The notes under the pieces: generated by a model
What the model was told of the DNA's origin: nothing
Databases searched by the model: none
Seen by the model: only the letters and a program-made list of their open reading frames with translations
Program-made: the position numbers and the translations under genes
Part shown: positions 47,324 through 59,062 of the stretch, piece by piece
How the letters are laid out: each line of letters opens with the position of its first letter
Position numbering within the stretch: position 1 is the first letter of the stretch
Source of the DNA: Orientallactaga sibirica
Taxonomy: Eukaryota > Chordata > Mammalia > Rodentia > Dipodidae
Direction of reading: 5' to 3'
DNA length: 64,000 nt
Assembly: GCA_036365145.1 (NCBI GenBank)
Contig: JAEOAD010001561.1
Span: 62,001-126,000, forward strand

Positions 47324-50300
47324 TTCGGTACTGAAGACGTTTGTTTTCTAAAGAAACCACTTTAGAAATGACGCTAATCCAGTAACTTGTACATCTTGTT
47401 AGATTACACAAACGAGGAAAGTTTAAACTTGCTGCACTCATCCATCTTCGTAGGAAAGCAAGTGATTCCTAGAACCGAACTAGCTCATTTCACATAGTAT
47501 AGTGTTCGTTAATGAAGATGTTTGTTTTGTAAACAAACTACTTTAGAAATGAGGCCAATCTACTAAGTTGTGCATTTTTTAGATTACATTAACAAGGGAA
47601 GTTTGAACTTGCTGCACTCAACCATCTTCTTAGAAATTAAACTGATTCCTAGAAGCGAATTCACTTATTTCACACAGTACAGTGTTTGGCATTGAAGATG
47701 TTTCTTTTCTAAAGAAACTACTTTAGAAATGAGGCACATCCACTAACTTGTACATCTTGTTAGATTACACAAACTAAAGAAAGTTTGAACTTGCTGCACT
47801 CAACCTTCTTCGTAGCAAAGCAAGTGATTCCTAGAACGGAACTAGCTTATTTCACACAGTACAGTGTTTGGTACTGAAGATGTTTCTTTTCTAAAGAAAC
47901 TACTTTAGAAATGAGGCCAATCTACTAAGTTGTGCATATTTTTAGATTACATTAACAAGGTAAGTTTGAACTTGCTGCACTCAACCTTCTTTGTAGGAAA
48001 GCAAGTGATTCCTAGAACCGAATGAGCTTATTTCACACAGTACATTGTTGGCTGTAAAGATGTTATTTTTCTCAACAAACTATTTTACAAATGAGTTGAC
48101 TCTGCTAACTTGGACATCTTTTTAGAGCACATTAACAAGGAAAGTTTGAACTTGCTGCACTCAACCATCTTCAGTAGAAAGGAAACTGATTCCTAGAATC
48201 GAATTAACTTATTTCACACACTACAAGTGTTCAGTACTGAAGATGTTTGTGTTCTAAAGACACCACTTTAGAAACGAAGTGAATCCACTAACTTGTACAT
48301 CGTGTTAGATTACACAAATGAGGAAAGTCTGAATTTGCTGCACTCATCTTTCTTCGTAGGGAAAGCAAGTGATTCTAGAATCGAACTAGCTCATTTCACA
48401 TAGTATAAATGTTGGTAATGAAGATGTTTGTTTTGTAAACAAACTACTTTAGAAATGAGGCCAATCTACTAAGTTGTGCATCTTTTCAGATTACATTAAC
48501 AAGGAAAGTTTGAACTTGCTGCACTCAACCTTCTTTGTAGGAAAGCAACTGATTCCTAGAACCGAATGAGCTTATTTCACACAGTACAATGTTCGGCAAT
48601 GAAGATGTTTGTTTTCTCAACAAACTCCTTTACAAATGAGGCGAATCTACTATCTTGGCCATCTTTTTAGATTACATTAACAAGGAAAGTTTGAACTTGC
48701 TGCACTCAACCATCTTCCTAGAAATTAAACTGATTCCTAGAAGCGAATTCACTTATTTCACACAGTGCAGTGTATGGTACTGTAGATGTTTCTTTTTCTA
48801 AAGAAACTACGTTAGAAATGAGGCCAATCACTAAGTTGTGCATTTTTACATTACATTAACAAGGGAAGGTTGAACTGGCTGCACTCAACCTTCTTTGTAG
48901 GAAAGCAACTGAATTCTAGAACTAAATTAGCTTTTTTCACACAGTAAAATGTTCGGCAATGAAGATGTTTGTATTCTCAACAAACTACTTTACCAATGAG
49001 GCAAATCTACTAACTTGGACATCTTTTAGATTACATTAACAAGGAAAGTTTGAACTTGCTAAACTCAACCACTTCGTAGAAAGTAAACTGATTCCTGAAC
49101 CGAATTAGCTCATTTCACACAGTACAAAGTTTGGCAATTAGGTTTGTTTTCTAAAGAAACTACTTTAGAAATGAGGCAAATCTACTAACTTGGACATCTT
49201 TTTAGATTACATTAACAAGGAAAGTTTGAACTTGCTGCACTCAACCTTCTTTGTAGGAAAGCAAGTGATTCCTAGAACCGAATGAGCTTATTTCACACAG
49301 TACAATGTTTGGCAATGAAGATGTTTGTTTTCTCAACAAACTATTTTACAAATGATGTGACTCTGCTAACATGGCCATTTTTTTAGATTACATTAACAAG
49401 GAAAGTTTGAACTTGCTGCACTCAACCATCTTCGTAGAAATTAAACTGATTCCTGAAGCGAATTAACTTATTTCACACAGTACAGTGTTCGGTACTGAAG
49501 ATGTTTGTTTTCTAAAGAAATTACTTTAGAAATGAGGCGAATCCACTAAGTTGTGCATCTTTTTAGTTTACATTAACAAGGAATGTTTGAAATTGCTGCA
49601 CTCAACCTCTTTGTAGGAAAGTGACTGATTCCAGAACCGAATTAGCTTTATTTCACACAGTACAATGTTCGGCAATGAAGATGTTTGTTTGCTCAACAAA
49701 CTACTTTAGAAATGAGGCAAATCTACTAACTTGGTACATCTTGTTAGATTACACAAACTAGGGAAAGTTTGAAATTGTTGCAGTCAACCTTCTTTGTAGG
49801 AAACCAAGTGATTCCTAGAACGGAACTAGCTTATTTCACATAGTACAGTGTTCGGTAATGAAGATGTTTGTTTTCTAAACAAACTACTTTAGAAATGAGG
49901 CCAATCTACTAAGTTGTGCATCTTTTAGATTACATTAACAAAGAAAGTTTGAACTTGCTGCACTCAACCTTCTTTGTAGGAAAGCAACTGATTCCGAGAA
50001 CCGAATTACCTTATTTCACACAGAACAGTGTTCGGTACTGAAGATGTTTGTTTTCTAAAGAAACTACTTTAGAAATGAGGTGAATGCACTAACTCGTACA
50101 TCTTGTTAGATTACACAAACTAGGAAAGTTTGAACTTGCTGCACTCAACCTTCTTTGAGAAAGCAAACTGATTCCTAGAACTTAATTAACTTATTTCACA
50201 CAGTACAGTGTTCGGTACTGAAGATGTTTCTTTTCTAAACAAACTACTTTAGAAATGAGGCCAATCTACTAAGTTGTGCATCTTTTTAGATTACATTAAC

Positions 50301-52061
50301 AAGGAAAGTTTGAACTTGCTGCACTCAACCTTCTTTGTAGGAAAGCAACTGATTCCTAGAACCGAATGAGATTATTTCACAGTAGTACAATGTTGGCAAT
50401 AAAGATGTTTAATTTTCTCAACAAAATACTTTACAAATGAGGTGACTCTGCTAATTTGGCCATCTTTTTAGATTACATTAACAAGGAAAGTTTGAACTTG
50501 CTGCACTCAACCATCTTCGTAGAAATTAAACTGATTCCTAGAACCGATTAACTTATTTCACACTTTACAGTGTTCGTACTGAAGATGATTTGTTTTCTAA
50601 AGAAATTACTTTAGAAATGAGGCTAATCTACTAAGTTGTGCATCTTTTTAGATTACATTAACAAGGAAAGTTTGAACTTGCTGCACTCAACCGTCTTTGT
50701 AGGAAAGCAAGTGATTTTTAGAACCAAATTAGCTTATTTCACACAGTACAATTGTTCATAATGAAGATGTTTGTTTTCTTAACAAACTACTTTACAAATG
50801 AGGTGAATCTACTAACTTGGCCATCTTTGCAGATTACATTAACAAAGGAAAGTTTGAACTTGCTGCACTCAACCATCCGTAGAAATTAAACTGATTCCTA
50901 GAGCTTAATAGCTTATTTCACACAGTACAGTGTTCGGTACTGAAGATGTTTGTTTTCTACAGAAACTATTTTAGAAATGAGGCGAATCCACTAAGTTGTG
51001 CATCTTTTTAGATTACATTAACAAGGAATGTTTGAACTTGCTGCACTCAACCTTCTTTGTAGGAAAGCGACTGATTCCTAGATTCGAACTAGCTTATTTC
51101 ACACAGTACAATGTTTGGTAATGAAGATGTTTGTTTCTCAACAAACTACTTTTTAGAAATGAGGCAAATCTACTAACTGGTACATCTTGTTTAGATTACA
51201 CAAACTAGGAAAGTTTGAACTTGCTGCACTCAATCTTCTTTGTAGGAAATTAAAGTGATTCCTAGGGCCGAATTAACTTATTTCACACAGTACAGTGTTC
51301 GGTAATGAAGATGTTTCTTTTCTAAAGAAACTACTTTAGAAATGGGCCAACCTACTAACGTTGTGCATCTTTTTAGATTACATTAACAAGGAAAGTTTGA
51401 ACTTGCTGCACTCAACCTTCTTTGTAGGAAAGCAACTAAATTCTAGAACTAAATTAGCTTATTTCACACAGTACAATGTTTGGCAATGAAGATGTTTGTT
51501 TTCTCAACAAACTACTTTAGAAATGAGGCAAATCTACTAACTTGACATCTTTTTAGATTACATTAACAAGGAAAGTTTGAACTTGCTAAACTCAACCATC
51601 TTCGTAGAAAGTAAACTGATTCCTAGAAACGAATTAGCTCATTTCACACAGTACAATGTTTGGCAATGAAGATGTTTGTTTTCAAAGAAACTACTTTAGA
51701 AATGAGGTGAATCTACTAACTTGGACATCTTTTAGATTACATTAACAAGGAAAGTTTTGAACTTGCTGCACTCAACCATCTTTGTAGGAAAGAAACTGAT
51801 TCCTAGAACCGAAATAACTTATTTCACACAGTACAGTGTTCGGTACTGAAGATGTTTGTTTTCTAAAGAAACTACTTTAGAAATGACGTGAATCTACTAA
51901 CTTGTACATCTTGTTAGATTACATTAACAAGGAAAGTTTGAACTTGCTGCACTCAGCCTTCTTTTGTAGAAAGCAAGTGATTCCTAGAACCGAATGAGCT
52001 TATTTCACACAGTACAGTGTTCGTTAATGAAGATGTTTGTTTTCTAAACAAACTACTTTAG
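47324..52061. repeat. Diverged 181-bp satellite array, block 3
   Basis: Mixed-subtype monomers resume exactly in phase after ERV B. Markers of the older multimer reappear (aactggctgcactc, accaatgaggcaaat and ggcaattaggtttg near 48870-49140). It ends with ctttag (52056-52061), the left flank of the tandem provirus. No gene. Confidence 0.97.
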
Positions 52062-52463
52062 TGTCGCGCCCCGTCCTGACCGCCAGGAAGAGCAACGACA
52101 ACAGGATTCTTCTCAAGCACACTTTATTGGGAGCTCCAAACTGAGAGAGAAGGACCCTGACCCTATGGAGCACCAAGCTTATATACTGGTGATGGCTCAT
52201 GTGTCTGCTGCTGTCTGATTGGCTCAAGTCTCATCAGGCGATCTGATTGACTCAAACACCCAATCGGGATGGGTGAATGACCACAGCTCTGATTGGCTCA
52301 ATTCTCAAGTCCTCTCAGCGGATCCTAATTCACCCAATCAGGATTGGTGAGCAGCCATCTTAGGATAACATCATAAGCTCATGCGCAGACAATTGGGATA
52401 CAAAAGCAATAAACAAGCTGACGTGGCAAAACCTGACAGAAGCCAGCAGCATGGCTTCCCACA
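52062..52463 (-). mobile_element. LTR 1 (3' LTR) of tandem provirus
   Basis: On the minus strand the 402-bp LTR starts TGTGGGAAGCCATGCTGC, right after a polypurine tract, and ends GGGGCGCGACA. It contains several inverted CCAAT boxes (gattggctcaa on the plus strand, at about 52217-52300), a TATATAA box at about 52178-52187, and AATAAA at 52123-52128. These are ordinary class II promoter and polyadenylation signals. Confidence 0.9.
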
Positions 52464-52483
52464 GTTCCCCCTTTTTGTTTTAG
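52464..52483 (-). other. Polypurine tract of tandem provirus, copy 1
   Basis: The minus strand reads TCTAAAACAAAAAGGGGGAAC directly upstream of the LTR start. The matching tract of copy 2 is at 56015-56034. Confidence 0.85.
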
Positions 52484-52621
52484 AACCTCAGGATACCCGA
52501 TCAGGACCAGCCCTCATGATGGCCGGTCCGATCAAGGGTAGAGCCCAAGACAAGAGCCTGTAAGCACCTTCCCGAGTGCAATGGGAAGAAAATCGGTGTG
52601 CAAGGCTGCTTATGCAGGGAT

Positions 52622-52758
52622 GTAAGCCTTCAAGGTGCAATGACAACAAGGTCACTTGGTGTGCAAAGGCCTTACAAAGACAGGGAAAGAAGTAAGCCTT
52701 CCAAGGTGCAATGGCAACAAAGCCACTTGGTGTGCAAAGGCCTTACAAAAAGACAGGG
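52622..52758 (-). repeat. Two 66-71 bp direct repeats downstream of env
   Basis: taagccttccaaggtgcaat through gtgtgcaaaggccttacaaa occurs at 52622 and 52693. The same pair is present in copy 2 (about 56160-56290), so the duplication predates the tandem provirus. Confidence 0.9.
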
Positions 52759-52859
52759 TGGAACTAAACAAATCTGGGCCTGCCAGCCACACTTGTGGAG
52801 ATGCTCCTTGATCCAAAGCCATGAGTGCTTGAACAATCCTTATGTTATCCTGCCTATGT

Positions 52860-53980
52860 TTGTCGTCTGATTGATTCGACAAATAAGCCAGAGACAGAAC
52901 ACCATGCCACACAGAAGGGCTGCTCGAAACATAGCCACCCCACCCATTCCTTAAAGAAAGAAAATGCAGAAGATAGCCAAGAAGTAAAATCTCCAGGAGA
53001 CTGATTCCAGACGAGTTCCATTCAGTTGTACAATCTGGAACAGTAACTTTTGAGATAGCTGCTCTCCTTCAGCGCCCAATTACCTGCCAAAAATTCAGCT
53101 AGCTTGCGACTCTGATTAAAAAAAGCAGTAAAATTAAACTGCAAGGGAGTGATACACAAATGCTGGTACTGGGAAACACAGCCAAGTTGTATTATTTTGT
53201 ATAACTCTTCTTCTACTTGATTTTGCACCAGATCTACTCTTTGATCAACTAGATGAATGCCAGCAAGAAGATGCTTATTAATTGCTTCTTGTATTTCTAG
53301 TGCTGCAGAAGTCTTTTCCACTATGCTATTAACAACTTCCACAGTTTGAGCCTGAGACGTCATGGCAATAGCAGCAGTAGTTGCTGCTGCAGCTGAAATG
53401 ACTATAAGGAAATGATTGAACAGTAATGCCAAAATCTCTTTTATGATGAATGAGTCCTACTAAGGGAAAGTTATTTGCATCCGCCTCTACTGGAATAGGG
53501 ACAAAAGTAGGTAATTTTACTATTAAGGCCAAATTTACATTGGCATCCCAGCATTCTGCAAGCCAGCACATAGTGTTCCTGCAATCTATCAAAGAGGTGT
53601 TGGTGCTAACATTCGTTGTTAGAAAAAGAATGGGGCTTGCACACAAATTGAGGCTGGATCAAAGCTACTATTAGTCCATTGGTGATTTTTGGTTATATTA
53701 TTAAGGTATGGCTTATCATACTTATTAATTCGAACTGCCGAGATATTCCATAATGCATGTTTAGCACCCAATAATCCTGCTAAAGCTGACACATCTGCCA
53801 TTGCACCTACCTCGTTGGAAAGAAGCCATTGATACCAGGGCCATCCAGCGCTATTACTAAGTGTATCATTTCCTTTATTCTTAAATTGGTAGCGCCTTAA
53901 TGGGGGTTATTTGGAATCCCTGCAAAATCTGCCTCTGGATGGTCTGGACTCTGACATGGAGTGAAAGTTGGGGGAAGGTA
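52860..53980 (-). pseudogene. env relic, copy 1 (SU C-terminus and TM)
   Basis: Env would mediate receptor binding and membrane fusion. Minus-strand frames at 53619-53801 and 53329-53646 hold the surface-subunit C-terminal part, rich in Asn-x-Thr/Ser sites, ending at a basic His-His-Lys-Arg site before Asp-Phe-Gly. This is a likely SU/TM cleavage point (about 53446). The TM frame (53022-53432, 136 codons) starts with a hydrophobic, Ala-rich fusion-peptide-like segment. It continues with heptad-like sequence and a Cys-x7-Cys followed by Ile-Thr-Pro, a pattern typical of betaretroviral (HERV-K/IAPE-type) TM. A stop precedes the membrane-proximal Asp-Phe-Thr-Ser-Trp-Leu segment and the hydrophobic anchor (about 52870-52960). 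Several frameshifts and stops interrupt the gene, so no full Env can be made. The start is unclear because upstream sequence joins RT directly. Confidence 0.75.
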
Positions 53981-54099
53981 TAATCGGGGCTCACACCAGG
54001 GGGCACTTATAATATTACTAGCATTTATCTTAAGATTTGGCTGTCTAGAAGGGACGGTCACTTCACTCTGTATTAATAACGTGGTAATGTTAACATCGT

Positions 54100-54620
54100 A
54101 ACATTACCTCCCTTTCCTGATACATTCTGTTTTTCCCATAGCTATCTGGGTTAAAGCTGAGAGCAGGACACTCATGCCAACTTTAGACTTTTCAAGAGGG
54201 TCCTGCCAAGCACTAAGATTTTGTTTCTGTAATACTATACACGGGGCCCTGATTCTTATTTGTAACTTTTGTGGCACAATAATATTACTGCTAATTGTTG
54301 CTCCAAGAAACTTTCCTACTTCCCCTTCCTGGACCTTTTCACTAGCTATATGCAACCCATATCTTTCTAGATCTCCTTTTGGGGAAATAAATGCTTGCGC
54401 TAGGACCTCCTTTACAGAAGCAACCAGAAGGATATCATCCATATAGTGACAAATTCTTAATTTTGGAAATCTTTTTCCTAGTGGGGACTATTGCTAAACT
54501 CACATAATTTTTGTAAGGTTACCTGATATTTCACCTTTGTAGAGTTTAATGAGAATTGCAAGGCGCCCTCCATGCCTTAAGGGCGATATCATTTGTTGTC
54601 TACAAACTTTGTTTGAGGTC
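54100..54620 (-). pseudogene. pol relic, copy 1 (reverse transcriptase palm)
   Basis: The minus strand encodes the catalytic Tyr-Met-Asp-Asp motif (about plus 54435-54446), preceded by Ile-Cys-His and followed by Ile-Leu-Leu. After it come a Gly-Leu-x-Ile-Ala segment, a Phe-Leu-Gly-Ala box and Pro-Gln-Lys, the order expected in class II reverse transcriptases. The open frame (54104-54442, 112 codons) opens at the Met of the motif. Upstream palm and finger sequence is mostly missing or frameshifted, and RNase H and integrase are absent. Downstream sequence passes directly toward env. This is a deleted, inactive pol. Confidence 0.85.
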
Positions 54621-54649
54621 TTGAAACACTGGGTAGGCACTCATGAGTT

Positions 54650-55394
54650 TACTCAAGTGCCAGGTTTCAAAAAACTGTGCCCAGAAGAGGCATGGGCAGC
54701 CTTCACAAAGCGCAGTTTTGTGTATAGGCGCCATTTTGTATAGGCGCCATTTTGTGTATAGGTGCCATTTTTATAGGCGCCATTTTGTTTACGCTTGCTT
54801 GAAGGAGACATAAGTTGCAGGAGCAATATGTTCGGACCGAATTCGGCTGCTGCTTCCTCAAGATCCTGTTCTTCCTCTGGGGTTAATTCTTCTCCCTCAG
54901 ATTCATTAGAACTTTCTATGTACAAATTTACAAGTTCTGTCAAATCCGGATGGCCAGTTTGAAATGGGCCCTTCCTCTTTTGTTTCACTTTTATTCTGTT
55001 TCTGTCTGAAACCTAGGTTCTCTTTTAATTTTAACTTTCTTCTGTTTCCCCCTTTTATTTTCTTCAGACTCTGACATACTATCTTGATGATGTGCTAATA
55101 TCGTTGGCCTTCCTTGATCACTTCTTCACAACGTTTGTCCTCCAAACATGATCGCACTAAGCGCCATAAGGGCTGTGTGCCGATTCCAACTTTAGTATTC
55201 CTGCCTTCACACGGTCAATGTCTCTGCCAAGCTTATCCCAGCAGGCCAAATTTAATCCCCAGTCGGCTCAAACCAAGGCGCTATCACATCCACTCTTCCA
55301 AGAAACCCCTTAATAGTCTTATCTGATATCTTAAGTTTGCGTTGTTTTAATAATTCTTGCCAGCGGCTCCAAAAAGGTGGGTAGAATGTCCCAT
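54650..55394 (-). pseudogene. gag relic, copy 1 (matrix and acidic region)
   Basis: A Met-Gly start lies at 55394 (minus), about 205 bp after the primer site, suiting N-myristoylation. In shifted frames the matrix-type residues follow: Ala-Pro-Trp-Phe, then a Gly-Leu-Asn-Leu/Trp-Asp-Lys-Leu-Gly-Arg block that parallels MMTV-like matrix domains, then a Cys-Leu-Glu-Asp-Lys segment. The frame 54653-54988 (111 codons) is strongly acidic (Glu-rich) and then enters a short tandem repeat. Capsid and nucleocapsid are not recognisable. At least two frameshifts break the gene. Confidence 0.7.
54722..54792 (-). repeat. 17-19 bp tandem repeat in gag relic
   Basis: tataggcgccattttgtg-like units are repeated about four times. 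The equivalent array in copy 2 is at about 58160-58250, more degraded. It makes a repetitive Gly-Ala-Tyr-Thr-type peptide in the frame. Confidence 0.9.
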
Positions 55395-55600
55395 TCTGCG
55401 ACCTTACAAGTACATAGTCAGTCGGAAGACGTTTGGGCGATCAGCTGACTATCTACATCGGACTTGCAGATCAATTACAAGCCTAAACTTTCAGCATACA
55501 GCACAAGGAAACTTACGGTGCACGCTCCTCCGTGTGTTGAGTTCTGAATCCTAGAACGGAAGTATCCTTGGGTCCTCTCGATTGGCGTTTGTTGAAATTT
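55395..55600 (-). other. Leader of provirus copy 1
   Basis: The 206 bp between primer site and gag start, expected to hold the packaging signal. No frame of note. The plus-strand frame at 55357-55554 is a shadow. Confidence 0.5.
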
Positions 55601-55617
55601 CCGGGTTTACGGCACCA
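55601..55617 (-). other. tRNA-Phe primer-binding site, copy 1
   Basis: The minus strand reads TGGTGCCGTAAACCCGG, the tRNA-Phe site (TGGTGCCGAAACCCGGG) with one inserted T. It sits two bases inside the LTR end. Phe priming is characteristic of IAP-like class II elements. The remnant in copy 2 is at about 59046-59060, altered. Confidence 0.85.
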
Positions 55618-55619
55618 CT

Positions 55620-56014
55620 TGTCGCGCCCGTCCTGCCCGCCAGGAAGAATGGCGACAACAGGATTCTTCTCAAGCACACTTTATTGGGAGCTCCAAACTG
55701 AGAGAGAGAAGGACCCCGACCTATGGAGCCAAGCTTATATACTGGTGATGGCTCATGTGTCTGCTGCTGTCTGATTGGCTCAAGTCTCATCAGGCGATCT
55801 GATTGGCTCAATTCACCCAATCAGGATGGGTGAATGACCACAGCTGATTGGCTCAATTCTCAAGTCCTCTCAGCGGATCCTAATTCACCCAATCAGGATT
55901 GGTGAGCAGCCATCTTAGATAACATCATAAGATGCGCAGACAATTAAGATACAAAAGCAATAAACAAGCTGACATGGCAAAACCTGACAAAGCCAGCAGC
56001 ATGGCTTCCCCACA
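55620..56014 (-). mobile_element. LTR 2 (shared middle LTR) of tandem provirus
   Basis: 395 bp, nearly identical to LTR 1 over its length, with AATAAA at 55680-55685 and the same TATA and CCAAT elements. It serves as 5' LTR of copy 1 and 3' LTR of copy 2, followed on the right by copy 2's polypurine tract. A block of about 45 bp present in LTR 1 (second CCAAT segment, around 52245) is shortened here. Confidence 0.9.
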
Positions 56015-56129
56015 GTTCCCCTTTTTGTTTTAGAAACCTCAGGATAAAGCACCAACCTCATGATGGCCGGTCCGCAAAAGGGTAGAGCCCAAGACCAAGA
56101 GCATGCTTAGCACCTTCCCGAGTGCAATG

Positions 56130-57530
56130 GGAAGAAATGTGCAAATCTTATGCAGGGATGTAAGCCTTCCAAGGTGCAATGACAACAAGGTCACTTTGTG
56201 CAAAGGATTATAAAAGACAGGAAAGAAGTTTGCCTTCCAAGGTGCAATGGCAAGAAAGCCACTTGGTGTGCAAAGGCCTTCAAAAGATAGGGGGAACTAA
56301 CCAAATCGCAGGCCTGCCAGCCACACTCTTGTGGAGATGTTCCTTGATCCAAAGCCATGAGTGCTTGAACGATCCTATGTTATCCTGCTTGTTGTCTGAT
56401 TCGACAATAAGCCAGAGACAGAACACCATGCCACACAGATGTTTGTCCAAACATTTCTCCACCCATTCCTTTAAAGAAAGAAAATGCAGAAGATAGCCAA
56501 GAGGTAAAATCTCCCAGGAGACTGATTCCAGACGAGTTCCATTCAGTTGTACAATCTGGAACAGTAACTTCCGAGATAGCTGATTCCTTCAAGCGCCCAT
56601 TTTTATTTCAAAATTCAGCTAGCAGTGTTGATTGAAAAAGAGTAAAATTAAATTGCAAGGGAGTGATACACAAATGCTGGTACTGGGAAACACAGCCAAG
56701 TTAATTATTTTGTATAACTCTCTTCTATTTGATTTTTGCACCAAATCTACTCTTTGATCAACTAGATGAATGCCAGCAAGAAGATGCTTATTAATTAAAC
56801 TGCATTTCTAGTGCTGCAGAAGTCTTTTTCCACTATGCCATTAACAACTTCCACAGTTTGAGCCTGAGACGTCATGGCAATAGCAGCAGAAGTTGCTGCT
56901 GCAGCTGAAATGACTATGGCGGAAATGATTGCTGCAGTAATGCCAAAATCTCTTTATGGCTAATGAGTCCTACTAAGGGAAAGTTATTTGCATCTTACTG
57001 GAATAGGGACATTAACAGGTAATTTTAAGTTAAGGCTAAATTTACACTGGCATTGCATTCTGCAAGCCAGCACATAATGTTCCTTCTATCAAAGAGGTGT
57101 TGGTGCTAACATTCATTGTTAGAAAAAGAATGGGGCTTGCACACAAATTGAGGCTGGATCAAAACTACTATTAGTCCATTGGTGATTTTTGGTTATATTA
57201 TTAAGGTATGGCTTATCATACTTATTAATTCAACTGCCAGATATTCCATAATGCATGTTTAGCACTAATAATCCTTAAAGCTGACACATCTGCCATTGCA
57301 CCTACATTGGAAAGAAGCCATTGATACCAGGGCCATCCACTCAGCCATTACTTGTATCATTTCCTTTATTCTTAAATTGGTAGCGTCTTAACGGGGGTAT
57401 TTGGAACCCTGCAAAATCTGCTTCTGGATACGGTCTGGACTCTGACATGGAGTGAAAGTTGGAAGGTATAATCGGGCTCACACCAGGGCACTTATAATAT
57501 TACTAGCATTTATCTTGAGACTGGTTCAGA
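56130..57530 (-). pseudogene. env relic, copy 2
   Basis: Homologous to 52600-53980 but with many small deletions and substitutions, so no frame beyond about 100 codons survives. The membrane-proximal Asp-Phe-Thr-Ser-Trp-Leu segment is readable in the frame at 56380-56592. The TM cysteine region is near 56690 and the SU C-terminal sites near 57130. More eroded than copy 1. Confidence 0.7.
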
Positions 57531-57589
57531 AGGGCGGTCACTTCACTTGATTAACGTGGTAATGTTAATGTCGTTTGAACATTTCCCTT

Positions 57590-57970
57590 TCCTGACCATT
57601 CTCTTTAGCTATCTGGGTTAAAGCTGAGAGTAGGACACTCATGCCAACTTTAGACTTTTCAAGAGGGTCCTGCCAAGCACTAAGATTTTGTTTCTGTAAT
57701 ACTATACACGGGGCCTGATTCTATTTGTAACCCTTTGTGGCACAATAATAAGTGCCATAATTGTTGCTCCAAGAAGGTCTGATTATAAATTCCTGTGAAT
57801 CAAAGGGTCCTGGATGCAACCCATATCTTTCTAGATTCATTTACAAATAAAGTTTGGGTAAGACACCTCCTTTAAGAACCAACCAGAAGGATATCATGTT
57901 CCTAGTGACAAAATTTAATCTTATTTCACACAGGGGACTATTGCTAAACTCATCATCATTTTTGGGAGGT
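57590..57970 (-). pseudogene. pol relic, copy 2
   Basis: Parallels 54100-54480. The downstream part (caagagggtcctgccaagca, taagattttgtttctgtaat) is well preserved. The catalytic-motif region has changed: plus-strand ggatatcatgttcctagtg stands where copy 1 has ggatatcatccatatagtg, so Tyr-Met-Asp-Asp is destroyed. The adjacent 57917-57933 reads aatcttatttcacacag, a satellite word absent from copy 1. Confidence 0.7.
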
Positions 57971-57989
57971 TAAATCATTTCTTGTCTTG

Positions 57990-58880
57990 TAGAGTTTAAT
58001 GAGAATTGTCAACGCCTCCATGCCTTTTTATCATTTATTTGTGGAAAAACTTTTGTTTGAGGGTCCTGGATCACACTGGGTAGGCACTGATCCGGCCAGT
58101 GTGCCAGGTTTGAAAACTGCTTCATTTGCCCAGAAGAGCATGATTGTTTGGTGGAAATGCGCCATTTTGTGTATAACAAACCTACTTTGTGTATAGGCGC
58201 CAATTTTGAGATAGGTGCCATTTTTTGTATAGCATTTTGTTTACCAGTTTTTTGGAGAGACATGCTGTTTCAGGAGCAATATGGAGAAATTCGCTGCTGC
58301 TTCAGATCCTGTTCTTCCCTTTATTTCAGAACTTTCTCCCTCAGATTCATTAGAACTTTCTATGTACAAATTTACAAGTTCTTGCCAACTGGATACCAAT
58401 CGGATTTGAAATGGGTTTTTCATCTTTGTTTCAATTTATTCTGTTCTGTCTGAAACAGGTTCTCTTTTTTTTTAACTTTCATCTTCTGTTTCCCTTTTAT
58501 TTTCTTCAGACTCTGACATAATATCTTGATGATGTGCTAATGTGCGTTGGCCTTCCTTGATCACTTCTTCACAACGTTTGTCCTCCAAACATGACGCAAT
58601 AACCAATAAGGGGCTGTGTGCCTGCGCCTCAACTATTGTTCCTGCCTTCAGGTCAATGTCTCTGCCTAGCTTATCCCAGCAGGCCAAATTTAATCCCCAG
58701 TCGGCTCTTTGTAAGGCTTACCATCCACCTCTTCCAAGAACCCTTAATAGTCTTATCTGATATCTTAAGTTTGATTGTTTTAAGCAAATCTTGTAGCGGC
58801 TAAAAAAGGTGGAGGCCTTGGAAAACTAGGTAATTTTGAGCTTGCTGCACAACTTATATACCGGTCGGCCCACGCCCACT
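57990..58880 (-). pseudogene. gag relic, copy 2
   Basis: Homologous to 54600-55394. One matrix-type stretch remains open over 71 codons (58472-58687), including the Trp-Asp-Lys-Leu-Gly-Arg block and Cys-Leu-Glu-Asp-Lys. The acidic region and 18-bp repeat region are degraded. At the N-terminal end, 58821-58852 reads as satellite (aactagg..., cttgctgcacaac) instead of the gag sequence seen in copy 1, so the start codon region is lost. Confidence 0.65.
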
Positions 58881-59062
58881 GATCAGCTGACTTATCTACA
58901 TCGTACTTGCAGATCAATTAGAAGGTTTAAACTTAGCATACAGCACAAGGGGAATTCTTTCCAATCTACTAAGTTTTGTTGAGTTCCTGAATCCTCCTCG
59001 GAAGTATGAGACTGGGTCCTCTACACCTTCGCTTGTTGAAATTTCCCGATTTCTCGCACCAA

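Noticed and set aside
47142..47351. 69-codon plus-strand frame
   Set aside because: Spans an antisense B1, an LTR remnant and satellite; a chance fusion of three repeats.
54549..54743. Plus-strand frame with a Trp-Arg-Ala-Leu-like antisense reading that might be capsid or pol
   Set aside because: The join between gag and RT relics is too short and shifted to assign; no capsid major-homology pattern could be made out.
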